NCBI GenBank assembly: GCA_964478125.1
Contig: CAYZGR010000023.1
Span: forward strand, 1-42,079
Direction of reading: 5' to 3'
Origin: FW021-bin31 sp964478125
Lineage (GTDB): Bacteria; Bacteroidota; Bacteroidia; Chitinophagales; Chitinophagaceae
DNA length: 42,079 nucleotides
Positions 15,674-24,511 of this stretch are shown here, in pieces; the stretch's first letter is position 1, and each line of letters starts with the position of its first letter. Under the pieces are notes generated by a model. It was not told where the DNA came from and did not search any database. It saw only the letters and a list, made by a program, of their open reading frames with translations. The position numbers were made by a program, and so were the translations under genes.

Positions 15674-16924
15674 ATGATAATGCGCACCAGGGTAATCTTA
15701 ATATGTGCAGTAAGCTTTTTGGCCCTGCAGGGAGAAGCGGGTTGTAGCAATTCCGCCGGCACCGCTCACCAGAATAATATCAAGGATACATTGCCGCCAA
15801 TGGAGACCCAAAAACCTAACAGAGGATATCCGGCTGCCTTTCCCGGGCAAACCAGAATTCATGGGATAAGGACAAAAACCCCTTTGTCTGTTACGGTAAT
15901 CAATAGCACGCTCGAAAATCCGTGGGCCATTTGCACCTTACCCGACGGCCGGTTTTTGATCACCAAAAATAAGGGAGGGATGTGTATCGTGAACCAGGAA
16001 GGAAAACTTGAGAAAGATATTACCGGGTTCCCAAAGGTGGTTCCTGCAGGCCAGGGGGGAATGCTGGATGTAACCATAGATCCCCGGTTTACAAAGAACA
16101 GAATGATCTATTGGGATTATTCTGAGCCAACTTCAAAGGGTAAATTACTGGCCGTAGCAAAAGGCAAGCTTTCTGCTGATGAAACAAAAATTGAGAACGT
16201 ACAAGTCATTTACCGGGCTACTCCTGCTTATTCGGGAAATTTGCAGTACGGCTCCCGAATTGTATTTGACAGGGATGGAAATTTGTTTGTCAGTACCGGA
16301 GAACGATCGGCAAAGGAGATCCGGGTACAGGCGCAGGAATTAAATTCCGCATTGGGAAAGATTATCCATATTACAACAGAAGGAAAACCGGTTGCGGGAG
16401 GGCCTTTTGCTCAGGTACCTGATGCGCGACCGGAGATTTTTGCCTATGGTTTGCGTAACCCGGAAGGGCTGGCCCTGAATCCGCAGACTGGAGTACTTTG
16501 GGAAGCAGAATTCGGCCCCCATGGGGGAGATGAAGTGAACATTATTCGTGCCGGAAAGAATTACGGTTGGCCCGTTATAACTTATGGTGAGGAATATAAC
16601 GGAGATAAGGTAGGGGCGGGGATTCAGCAAAAGAAGGGGATGGAACAACCTGTTTATTATTGGGATCCCAGTGTATCGCCGTCAGGCATTACCTTTTACA
16701 ATAGTGATGAGATACCTGAATGGAATGGCAATTTATTCCTGGGGTGCCTGAGTGGTTCCAAGATCATCCGGCTGGCTATAAAAGACGATAAAGTAGTAGG
16801 AGAAGAATGGTTATTAGGAGATAAAAATGAACGTTTTCGTGCAATCACCGAAGGTAAAGACGGTGCTTTGTATACTGTAACAGATAGTGGTAAATTATAT
16901 AGGATTGGGAAAAAACAGGAATAA
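15674..16924 (+). CDS. PQQ-dependent aldose sugar dehydrogenase-like protein
   Basis: Periplasmic six-bladed beta-propeller of the soluble glucose / aldose sugar dehydrogenase (Asd, YliI) family, 416 residues. Evidence is NPWAICTLPDGRFLITKNKGG at the first blade, the SGNLQYGSRIVFDRDGNLFVSTGER segment, the FAYGLRNPEGLALNP motif, and EAEFGPHGGDEVNII with GKNYGWPVITYGEEYNG, all typical PQQ- and calcium-binding regions. The N-terminus has a signal peptide ending EAGC (Cys24), an imperfect lipobox, so lipidation is possible but uncertain. It oxidises sugars with electrons passed to the respiratory chain, if PQQ is available; no PQQ biosynthesis genes are here. It is convergent with the FGE-like lipoprotein gene. 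Confidence 0.9.
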   Translation: MIMRTRVILICAVSFLALQGEAGCSNSAGTAHQNNIKDTLPPMETQKPNRGYPAAFPGQTRIHGIRTKTPLSVTVINSTLENPWAICTLPDGRFLITKNKGGMCIVNQEGKLEKDITGFPKVVPAGQGGMLDVTIDPRFTKNRMIYWDYSEPTSKGKLLAVAKGKLSADETKIENVQVIYRATPAYSGNLQYGSRIVFDRDGNLFVSTGERSAKEIRVQAQELNSALGKIIHITTEGKPVAGGPFAQVPDARPEIFAYGLRNPEGLALNPQTGVLWEAEFGPHGGDEVNIIRAGKNYGWPVITYGEEYNGDKVGAGIQQKKGMEQPVYYWDPSVSPSGITFYNSDEIPEWNGNLFLGCLSGSKIIRLAIKDDKVVGEEWLLGDKNERFRAITEGKDGALYTVTDSGKLYRIGKKQE

Positions 16925-16931
16925 TCCCTGT

Positions 16932-18074
16932 TTATTCGCTTGATACACAACGGAATCCCAGGTTCTCCAGGCCGGAATCAGGTGAACTCATCATGCGGGA
17001 AGTAACCCGATAACCTTTACAATAGGATTTATTGCACATGAAAGACCCGCCCCGGATGACCCGCATAGGAACTGTTGGAGACATGGGGTCATTGCTGCGT
17101 GAGGGCCCTTTCGGATTTTCAGTTAGGTGGCCAGCCAATGTTTTATAATAGGCGGCATCATACCAGTCGCTACACCATTCCCAAACGTTCCCGGCCATGT
17201 CATATAAATGATATCCGTTAGGTGTAAAAGACATCACGGGTGCCAACGTATTGTAACCATCCCAATCCGTATTTGTGTTGGGAAAATGTCCTTGCCAGGT
17301 ATTGGCCTTTGGTTTTCCCGCTTCCGGATTTTCATCTCCCCAGGGATACTTCTTTGCCTTTAGACCACCGCGGGCTGCGTACTCCCACTCGGCTTCCGTC
17401 GGCAATCTTTTACCGGCCCATTTGGCATAGGCATTGGCATCCTCCCACGATATCTGTACGACAGGATATTGGTCTTTTCCCTGGATGGAACTACCGGGTC
17501 CCTTGGGATGGCGCCAGTCTGCCCCCGGCGTCCATTTCCACCAGCGCGCCGGATTGTTTAGCGGTACGGCGTGATCAGGAGGGGAAAATACCAGGGCGCC
17601 GGGAACCAAGAGGCTGTCCGGGGGCTTTGGCGTTCCTGCCGGCAATTGTTTTCTCATTTCGTTCCAGTCGGGTTTACGTTCGGCCACGGTTACATAGCCT
17701 GTGGCTTCAATAAATCTTTTAAACTGGGCATTCGTAACTTCATGCGCGTCGATCCAGAAACTATTTACTTTTACTTCATGTGCCGGATATTCATCCGGCC
17801 GGCCTTCTTCATCTGTGGCGCCCATCAGAAAAGTTCCGCCTTTGATATGGACCATGCCTTTATGAGATACCTTACCCTGATGAATCTCTTTAACCTTTCT
17901 GGAGGCCTGTAAGATAAAAGAAGATTTACTTCCCGGACTGCAATAAGAAGGGGTGTCTTCCGTACTTTTCGCTGTTTGGGTATGATTGGACCCCGGATCA
18001 GAATGACAGGAACAGGCTGCCAGGATAATCCCCGTAACAAGGATAAGATATGGCTTCAAGAGTTTTTGATACAC
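16932..18074 (-). CDS. Exported formylglycine-generating enzyme (SUMF1-like) lipoprotein
   Basis: A 380-residue FGE-sulfatase domain protein. The N-terminus is a lipoprotein signal peptide (lipobox LAAC, Cys21). The domain runs from ~72 (GGTFLMGATDEEGRPDEYP) to the end. Both active-site cysteines of true copper-dependent FGE are present: Cys347 and Cys352 in MCNKSYCKGYR, with the C-terminal NLGFRC. This distinguishes it from GldK/GldJ-type relatives, which lack the pair. It would convert a cysteine in sulfatases to formylglycine, but outside the cytoplasm. The start is GTG. No sulfatase gene is in the window. Domain call is strong; enzymatic activity and location are inference. Confidence 0.88.
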   Translation of the reverse strand: MYQKLLKPYLILVTGIILAACSCHSDPGSNHTQTAKSTEDTPSYCSPGSKSSFILQASRKVKEIHQGKVSHKGMVHIKGGTFLMGATDEEGRPDEYPAHEVKVNSFWIDAHEVTNAQFKRFIEATGYVTVAERKPDWNEMRKQLPAGTPKPPDSLLVPGALVFSPPDHAVPLNNPARWWKWTPGADWRHPKGPGSSIQGKDQYPVVQISWEDANAYAKWAGKRLPTEAEWEYAARGGLKAKKYPWGDENPEAGKPKANTWQGHFPNTNTDWDGYNTLAPVMSFTPNGYHLYDMAGNVWEWCSDWYDAAYYKTLAGHLTENPKGPSRSNDPMSPTVPMRVIRGGSFMCNKSYCKGYRVTSRMMSSPDSGLENLGFRCVSSE

Positions 18075-18800
18075 CCCACAAACCTACACATTTAGATGTT
18101 ACCGGACAAGGCAATAATCGAATTATCATATCTCCATTTAAAAAAGGGCCCGTATTTAAGAAATATTGAGGATACTTTTCTTCCTTATCTTTCTCCCGTA
18201 AGTTAAAAATCAGGTCTCGTTCAGCTGATCAAGGGATAAGAATAAAATCCCTTGATCCGTAAGCTTATAATCTATCCTCTCTTGTTCTTACGGAACACCC
18301 AAAGACAGTATTCGGAGACTTTACCGGTTTCTTGTCCCAAAGGAGGGTAAAAGAAAAGCCACTTTTCACTGACGGAAAAAAGTCATGGCAAAGATCCGAT
18401 GAAAGCCCGGCCCCGTCAGGAGCCAAAGATTGGTAAAATAGAGCCGGATAACCACGATCTTGTGGTCCCGGAGGAATAAAAGAAAAAGCAGTTTTAGAAA
18501 CCTTAATTGTGAATATACTTACAGCTGATAATCAAATCAAAAGGGCTCAAAAAGTTAGAGATCTTCCTATATTACTTGTCTTTCACTTTTAAACAATAAA
18601 AGGCTTAGGTTTATATATATAGGATCTTCGGGAACGCTACTTCTACTAAAATATATTTGGGGTTTAGCCGGTTCTTTTCTTTATCCTATCGGATAAACCC
18701 TCCACGGACCTGACAGATACCGGTATTTTCTGATAACCCTGTTTCTGAAATAGTTATCTTTACTTTTCTTTACCGAATATATTGAATTAAATCCTGTTTT
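18075..18800. other. 726-bp intergenic stretch without a gene
   Basis: No convincing reading frame or RNA gene is visible on either strand. The only clear structure is a perfect 11-bp inverted repeat, listed separately, and a short ACCAC/GTGGT pair near 18450. It could be a decayed gene remnant; I cannot identify one. Confidence 0.5.
18227..18257. repeat. Perfect 11-bp inverted repeat
   Basis: GATCAAGGGAT (18227-18237) and ATCCCTTGATC (18247-18257) are separated by 9 nt. Neither strand has a T-run after it, so it is not a standard terminator. It lies ~150 bp upstream of the GTG of the FGE gene and ~540 bp before the DUF486 gene. Operator or RNA hairpin are both possible. Confidence 0.6.
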
Positions 18801-19136
18801 ATGCGGACCATCTTGTTATTATGTTGCTCTAATATTTTTATGATCATTGCATGGTATGGCCATTTAAAATTCGAGAATGTACCTTTGTGGAAAGTGATCG
18901 TCATTAGTTGGGGCATTGCCTTTTTTGAGTACTGTTTTCAGGTGCCTGCCAATCGGATTGGCTTTGAAGAAGGGTTCAATGGTTATCAGCTCAAAATGAT
19001 CCAGGAGGTGATCACTCTGACGGTATTTACCATATTCGCCGTTGTGTACCTGAAAGAGCCGGTAAGATGGAACTATCTTGCTTCTTTCGTATGTATTCTG
19101 GGAGCGGTGTATTTCATGTTTTTGGTGAAAAATTAA
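18801..19136 (+). CDS. DMT-family small membrane protein (DUF486)
   Basis: A 111-residue protein with four hydrophobic segments at roughly 1-20, 28-46, 68-85 and 88-108. The conserved FFEYCFQVPANRIG and YQLKMIQEVITLTVF signatures identify the DUF486 family, which is related to small multidrug-resistance-type drug/metabolite transporters. Function is unknown. It is monocistronic and convergent with the haem-uptake genes. Confidence 0.93.
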   Translation: MRTILLLCCSNIFMIIAWYGHLKFENVPLWKVIVISWGIAFFEYCFQVPANRIGFEEGFNGYQLKMIQEVITLTVFTIFAVVYLKEPVRWNYLASFVCILGAVYFMFLVKN

Positions 19137-19217
19137 AAAGAGACCGGTGTTATGCTCCTTACTTATTTGTTAGATCTCTTGTGTATTACACGACATTAGA
19201 GGAAGTCTTTTATACAT

Positions 19218-19844
19218 TCATAAATTCCGGCTTCCGTCCTGTTGAATTACATATCGAAAGGTGTAATAGCGCTGATGAGCTGTTTGGAATTCCGGATCAG
19301 CAGGCATCCCCTTATAATAGCTGAGTATTTCCATTTTTACATATTTCCCGTCATTGGTATGGATGATAAAGATGTGTCCCGGTTTAGAAGTGATGATATG
19401 GGTCTGTGGATTGTAATTGAACCAATCTGAAAAGACATTTCCATTTTCCGTATCCTGTTTGTAACCCTTTGCAGGCGCCTTTGTAATATCAGGAAGCGTG
19501 CTTAGCACAACCTGTCCTTCCACCTTTCCCGGACCGCTCACGCCACTATTCAGGATAATATCTGTACTATGAAATCCAATATCCCATTTGGCGGTGGCAG
19601 AATCTTCATGGGGTACAATGCTACTGTCGCTAAACCTGAAGAAAGTATACTGATGGGTTGGATTTCCGATAATGTGGCCATCATGCACATCGCGTGTTAC
19701 CGGGTCCGCAGGCAGGTCTTTGATAAGCACGACCTTTAAAGGCTCTTTGGGCTCAGGTTTATCTTTGCTGTTTTTAGAGCAAGAGGCTGCAAAAATTACC
19801 ATTGCTACCGCTACAGTGGCCAAGATGATATTTTTAGTTTTCAT
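19218..19844 (-). CDS. HmuY-like haem-binding lipoprotein, copy 1
   Basis: A 208-residue lipoprotein with signal peptide and lipobox FAASC. I use the ATG at 19844, because it gives a clean signal peptide beginning MKTKNIILA; an in-frame upstream start would put 23 non-signal residues in front. The HmuY-family fold shows KWDIGF after a Phe-Arg-Phe strand, then an N-x-F-S-D-W-F motif and a tyrosine-rich end. HmuY proteins capture haem on the cell surface and hand it to a TonB receptor. It is last in an operon after the receptor and a paralogue, 25 nt downstream of the latter. Its haem ligands cannot be named with confidence. Confidence 0.85.
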   Translation of the reverse strand: MKTKNIILATVAVAMVIFAASCSKNSKDKPEPKEPLKVVLIKDLPADPVTRDVHDGHIIGNPTHQYTFFRFSDSSIVPHEDSATAKWDIGFHSTDIILNSGVSGPGKVEGQVVLSTLPDITKAPAKGYKQDTENGNVFSDWFNYNPQTHIITSKPGHIFIIHTNDGKYVKMEILSYYKGMPADPEFQTAHQRYYTFRYVIQQDGSRNL

Positions 19845-19869
19845 TTTATAGGGATTTAAATTTGCTTTT

Positions 19870-20535
19870 TTACTGATTGCTAAAATCTCTGTTACCATTC
19901 TGCTGGATAACATATTTAAAGGAGTAGTAACCCAGCTCCGAAGTTTTATAATTAAGATCTTCGTTCTCCGGCATTCCTTTATAAAGGCTTATAATCTTCA
20001 TCTTCACGTATTTTCCGTCATTTGTATGAATGATGAGCGTTTCGTTATCTTTTGGAATGATCAGGTGTGTGCCTCCCTGGAAGTCATAATCCTGGAAGTT
20101 AGTAAATACATCTCCGGATTCTTCATCCTTTTTATAACCACTTTCGGGAGCTGCCGCAACATCCTCAAATGGATTATTTAGCAGCTGTCCTTCTGCTTTT
20201 CCCGGACCGTGGATGCTGCTATTTAAAATGATATCGGTTTTACCAAATATATTAGAACAATAGAATCCGATATCCCACTTTGAAGTAGCGGAATCTTCAT
20301 GGGGTATGATGGTACTGTCACTGAACCTGAAAAGGATATATTTATTCGTACTATCGGTGATCAGGCGCCCGGTAGTGGTATCAAATTGGACCGGTCCGGC
20401 TTTTAAATCTTTAATCAATACGGTATCCAGGGTATTTGCAGGAGTGGGGTTGCTATCTTTATCTTTTGAGCAGGACGCGGTAAAGAGGATACCGGCCGAG
20501 ATCATTATGAAAAGGGTTACATTTTTAATTTTCAT
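19870..20535 (-). CDS. HmuY-like haem-binding lipoprotein, copy 2
   Basis: A 221-residue lipoprotein (lipobox FTASC) clearly homologous to the next gene: shared segments include FRFSDS, PHEDSAT, KWDIGF, GPGK-EGQ and IIHTNDGKYVKM. It differs by a short insertion after KWDIGF (YCSNIFGK where copy 1 has HS), just where the first paralogue carries a histidine, so ligand sets may differ. It sits 11 nt downstream of the TonB receptor gene. The tandem arrangement is best explained by gene duplication within the operon. Confidence 0.86.
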   Translation of the reverse strand: MKIKNVTLFIMISAGILFTASCSKDKDSNPTPANTLDTVLIKDLKAGPVQFDTTTGRLITDSTNKYILFRFSDSTIIPHEDSATSKWDIGFYCSNIFGKTDIILNSSIHGPGKAEGQLLNNPFEDVAAAPESGYKKDEESGDVFTNFQDYDFQGGTHLIIPKDNETLIIHTNDGKYVKMKIISLYKGMPENEDLNYKTSELGYYSFKYVIQQNGNRDFSNQ

Positions 20536-20546
20536 TTTGGTAGATT

Positions 20547-22679
20547 TTAATATTTATTGAATGAGTGATTCCTTTTGGAAAGGTATAAGGATATACCTGC
20601 GTACCATGTTCTTCCGGGTACGTAGGGCAGATGTTCCGGATCCGTATAATTAAACAGGTCTTTTACTCCTGCCTGTACTTTAAACCGGTCCGACCAGAAA
20701 GTTTTTTCAGCATTTAGATGAACCAGTGCATAGCCTTTTGCATATTCACTTTTGTCGTCTAAGACCAGATCTCCATTTCGATCAGCAAATCCAAAACGAC
20801 CGCGGTATATAAGCCGCGTGTTGAATGACCACGAACGAAGATGGTAGTTTATCTTTAAATTGAAAGAATGGCGCGATCTGTTAAACAAGCCGCCATATTC
20901 TGACAGGGTTAACCGGGTCGTTTCCAGGGTTTGAGGATCACGGATGAATCTTTTACCTTTTTTGATTTCGTTTACCACGTCTTTATCTCTGGCGATCAGA
21001 AACTGGTATCCCGCTCCAATATTCAGTTTGTCGTTGAAGAGCGGAAAGTTCCCGTTTAGTTCCGCTCCTTCGGTAAACACCCGATGAACGTTATAGTAGC
21101 TAAACAGAGGTAATCCGTTGATCTTCATAGCCACTACGCGGGTATCAATCAGATCTTTGATGTCATTTCTGAAAAAGTTGACATTCATCTGCCAGCCTCC
21201 GGTCGCATTGTAGGATGCTCCCGCATTGTAAGCAATCGAGCTTTCAGGTTTAAGCGCTCCGCTGTGTTTATCGGAAGCTACAAAGACCTTGGCTATCTGC
21301 CCTTCTTTCTGCATTTTGAGAAGGCCTTCCTGTATAGCTTTAGTTCCTAATACGGTATAACCTACTATAGCGTTTGAAAAGGCCAGGTACAGCTGTCTGA
21401 AATCCGGAGCCTTATATCCCATGCCTATGGATGCCCGTAATTTCCAGTGGCGGTTCAAAAGGTATTGAGCTGCAATTTTAGGGCTTAGTTGGGAATGATA
21501 ATCCGAAGGCACATCCAGACGCATACCGCTAAGCACATTCCATTTGGCTGTCGGATGCCACTCATGCTGGGCATATAAAAAATAATTGTTTTGATGTTCT
21601 CCGGAAGTGTAACGGGAGGCATTCAGATTTTGATATCTAAAGCCCGCGCCAATGGTCAGGATCTGGTTTGAATTTAAGATACTTTCTGATTGCAATTCTT
21701 CTTTCCAGATATTCTGAAGAAAAAAAGTGGCGTCATAAGCCGTATCCATCTTTGAATCGTAGAGGTCACTTTGTGTTTTATATTGTGACCAATAGCTCCG
21801 GAGCTTTAGTTTCCATTTTGGAGAAAATTTATAGGTAAATACGGGACTTATCCGTTTGTCCTCTACTTTCCCTTTGCCTTTTACGATAATGTACCCTGCC
21901 GTGCTGTTGGCCTGATAATTATTTTTTTGTGTTTCGGAAAAGTAATGACCATTGAATTCCACTTTTAGCCCGGGGGTAAGCTGGTAGTGAAGATTTCCTC
22001 TAAAGGTATAGTCTGTGTAAGGGTCGACTGTTTGCCCATAAGTGTCAGACATGAGGTCGTATCCGGCTGTGTGATAACGATTGGCCGAGAGAGAAACAGC
22101 TCCCTTTTTATGAAGGCCTATGGTCCCGGCGACGGTCTGGTCCAGAGTTTGGTTTGAACCATACTGAGAATGCAGCCGCAGTTCATTCGTACTTTCCTTT
22201 TGTTTGGTAATGATATTGATCACCCCTGCCAATGCATCGGAACCGTAGAGACTTGAAGAGGGCCCTTTAATGATTTCGATGCGTTGTATGTCATTCACGG
22301 AGATACGGGTGAGGTCCAGCGTACCTGCAGTGCGGCCAATTACCGGTTCGCCATTGATGAGAATAAGCGTATATTCAGGATCCATACCCTGCATTTGAAC
22401 GCCGAAGCCATGATTATTGACGATGGCCATACCGGTTTGCTCCGACAATACTTCATCCAGCCGGCTGGCGCCGGAAGAATGAATCTGTTCCTGTCCGATA
22501 ATATGAACCGGAATAGGGACGTCGGCCATTTTGCGGTCGCTGCGTGTGGCGGTAACCACCACTTCAGAAAGATCATCTGCCTGAAGGAGGGAATCCTTGG
22601 TAACTTGTTGTGCTTTTACACCGAAGCACATGGTAAATAAAATGATGAGTAGAAAAGCACCCCCTTTATGTAAAGACAT
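20547..22679 (-). CDS. TonB-dependent outer-membrane receptor (haem type, HmuR-like)
   Basis: A 710-residue outer-membrane receptor with a signal peptide (~1-23). The plug domain (~38-155) begins with the TonB-box-like segment SEVVVTATRSDRKMADVP and contains GVQMQGMDPEYTLILINGEP and IEIIKGPSSSLYGSDALAGVINI. The 22-strand barrel follows, ending in an aromatic C-terminal region. A YKAPDFRQLY segment at ~420 corresponds to the FRAP-like motif of haem receptors, followed by an unusually long loop. With two HmuY-like genes downstream, haem or haem-protein uptake is likely; vitamin B12 or other ligands remain possible. A TTCCTTTG box at 22753-22760 may be its -7 element. No Fur box was recognised. 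Confidence 0.9.
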   Translation of the reverse strand: MSLHKGGAFLLIILFTMCFGVKAQQVTKDSLLQADDLSEVVVTATRSDRKMADVPIPVHIIGQEQIHSSGASRLDEVLSEQTGMAIVNNHGFGVQMQGMDPEYTLILINGEPVIGRTAGTLDLTRISVNDIQRIEIIKGPSSSLYGSDALAGVINIITKQKESTNELRLHSQYGSNQTLDQTVAGTIGLHKKGAVSLSANRYHTAGYDLMSDTYGQTVDPYTDYTFRGNLHYQLTPGLKVEFNGHYFSETQKNNYQANSTAGYIIVKGKGKVEDKRISPVFTYKFSPKWKLKLRSYWSQYKTQSDLYDSKMDTAYDATFFLQNIWKEELQSESILNSNQILTIGAGFRYQNLNASRYTSGEHQNNYFLYAQHEWHPTAKWNVLSGMRLDVPSDYHSQLSPKIAAQYLLNRHWKLRASIGMGYKAPDFRQLYLAFSNAIVGYTVLGTKAIQEGLLKMQKEGQIAKVFVASDKHSGALKPESSIAYNAGASYNATGGWQMNVNFFRNDIKDLIDTRVVAMKINGLPLFSYYNVHRVFTEGAELNGNFPLFNDKLNIGAGYQFLIARDKDVVNEIKKGKRFIRDPQTLETTRLTLSEYGGLFNRSRHSFNLKINYHLRSWSFNTRLIYRGRFGFADRNGDLVLDDKSEYAKGYALVHLNAEKTFWSDRFKVQAGVKDLFNYTDPEHLPYVPGRTWYAGISLYLSKRNHSFNKY

Positions 22680-22887
22680 TCTTATAGACCCTTTTAAACT
22701 ACCCTTTTCTTTGAGAGGGAAGTTTTTAAACCGCTCGTAAACCGTAATCGTGCAAAGGAAAAGAAAAAACGGATATCCCTTCGTAAAAGAAGGTAATTAA
22801 ATTGTCAAAAAAGAGAAGCGAGCCGGCCTGTTTATAAGGCCAGGATCGTTCGGAAAGAACAAGCTGTTGGCGAACTTTACAATTTTA

Positions 22888-22919
22888 TTTGATTCTGCCC
22901 TATTATATAAATATTTTTG
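22888..22919 (+). promoter_or_regulatory. Promoter of the glycan operon
   Basis: TTTG (22888-22891), 20 nt, then TATTTTTG (22912-22919): a full match to the Bacteroidota housekeeping promoter. Transcription should begin ~22926, leaving a ~65-nt leader to the first start codon. The 311 bp before that start hold nothing else recognisable except a short GGCCT/AGGCC stem at ~22825. Confidence 0.7.
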
Positions 22920-22990
22920 CCTGGTCTGAGGTGGATCTGAGGAATTGAATACTAATAAAACCTGGCGCTATCAAGTCATCAAATCGTTAT

Positions 22991-24500
22991 ATGCTGATCC
23001 TGATCCTACTGGGTATCCTGCTTCTCTTCCTGAGATTGGGAAGCATCAGCGTGTATCAGGTTGCGGAGGCCCGGAATGCAGAATGTGCAAGGGAAATGCT
23101 GGAACGAAAAGACTGGATCGTACCGGTTTTCAATGGAAAATTACGGACGGATAAACCCGCTTTGGAGTATTTTGCCATGATATCGGCCTATGTTATAGGC
23201 GGTGTAAACGAGGCAAGTGCCCGCTTTTTTTCCGCTGTCTGCGGGGTTTTATTGATCATTTTCACATTTCTGATTGCGGGATCTTATTTGGGCCGTAGAG
23301 CTGCCTGGTGGGCGGCTCTTGCTTTGCTGGCCTCTGTGCATTTTATTGTTCAGTTTCGACTGGCCACCCCCGATCCTTATCTGATTTTGAGCGATACCCT
23401 TGCCTTATATTGTTTTGTCAAAGGATGGACCACCGGAAAATGGAAGTGGTGGGCTCTTATGTATGTCCTGTTGGGCTTGGCTATATTAGCAAAAGGTCCT
23501 GTAGGGTTGCTTTTACCGGGACTGATCATATTGGCGTTTTTGATCCTGAAAAGGAGTTTTAATTGGAAAACGATACGAGAGTTACGCCCCTGGTGGGGTA
23601 TTTTGCTGGTATTGGCATTCTCGGTTCCCTGGTATGTTTTAGTGCATATTAAAACGGACGGAGAATGGACCAGAGGTTTCTTTTTGAAACATAATATAGA
23701 TCGCTTTAGTGGTGAAATGGGCGGACATGGGGGGATTTTTCTGCTGACTTTTTTATTTGTTTTTGTTGGAATGTTGCCTTTTTCTGTTTTTATAATACAA
23801 GCTTTAAAACATACCTGGAAGCGAATGAAACAAAATGACCTATTGTTGTTGTCTTTTATCTCTTTCGTATGCATTGTGACGTTTTATGCGGCTTCAAGGA
23901 CCAAACTGATTAATTATACNNNNNNNNNNNNNNNNNNNNNNNNNNNNNNNNNNNNNNNNNNNNNNNNNNNNNNNNNNNNNNNNNNNNNNNNNNNNNNNNN
24001 NNNNNNNNNNNNNNNNNNNACAGTTGGGATGGATTGCCTGGTTTTTTATCTTTTTTCCTATGGGTGCTCTATCGGCTTTTTATTTCTTTTACCGAAAACA
24101 ATATACCAAAAGTGTATACCTGGTCGCGGGGAGCTTTATTTTAAGCACCTTACTGATTTTTGCATATCCTTACCCTTTACTCGATGCACAAACACCAATG
24201 AGAAAGGCACAGCCTTTATTGTATAAAGACAGGCCTATTGTTGTCTGGAAGAAATTTAATGATGCCTTCGTGTTTTATGCAAGACATCCCATCCCCGTAT
24301 TGAATGATACTGCAGCTTTGGATCTATTTTTAAGAGAACACCGGGATGTTCTGGTGATCAGTGATACTAAAAATCAAGAATTACTTAAAAACAGAGATGA
24401 TCTGGAACTGATCAGAAAGGACCGTGAGATCTTTAATTCTCATACATCAAGAATATACCGGCAAAAAGCAGTTGAACGCCCGATAAAAGAGAAATATTAA
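22991..24500 (+). CDS. GT39/ArnT-like membrane glycosyltransferase (interrupted by assembly gap)
   Basis: An integral-membrane glycosyltransferase using polyprenyl-phosphate sugars. Before the gap (22991-23919) the first ~20 residues form a membrane helix, followed by YQVAEARNAECAREMLERKDW and KPALEYFAM, a pattern typical of ArnT/PMT proteins with the acidic E-A-R motif in the first periplasmic loop. ATPDPYL and LAKGPVGLLLP further on are also characteristic. After the gap (24020-24500) come two more helices and a soluble C-terminal domain, in a different frame only because the gap is a 100-N placeholder. This reads as one gene broken by assembly. It is the first gene of a four-gene operon; the next starts 11 nt later. 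Confidence 0.86.
23920..24019. other. Assembly gap (100 N) inside GT39 gene
   Basis: Exactly 100 N, a placeholder. The flanks do not repeat each other. The reading frame shifts across it, so the true length is not 100. Confidence 0.95.
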
Positions 24501-24511
24501 ATATCCTGCAA

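Noticed and set aside
18227..18257. Inverted repeat as a bidirectional terminator
   Set aside because: Neither strand carries a T-run after the stem, and it is far from any gene end.
22991..24226. One continuous 411-residue frame through the gap in the GT39 gene
   Set aside because: The frame after the Ns gives no plausible continuation; the neighbouring frame (24024-24500) encodes the expected C-terminal domain and the gap length is arbitrary.
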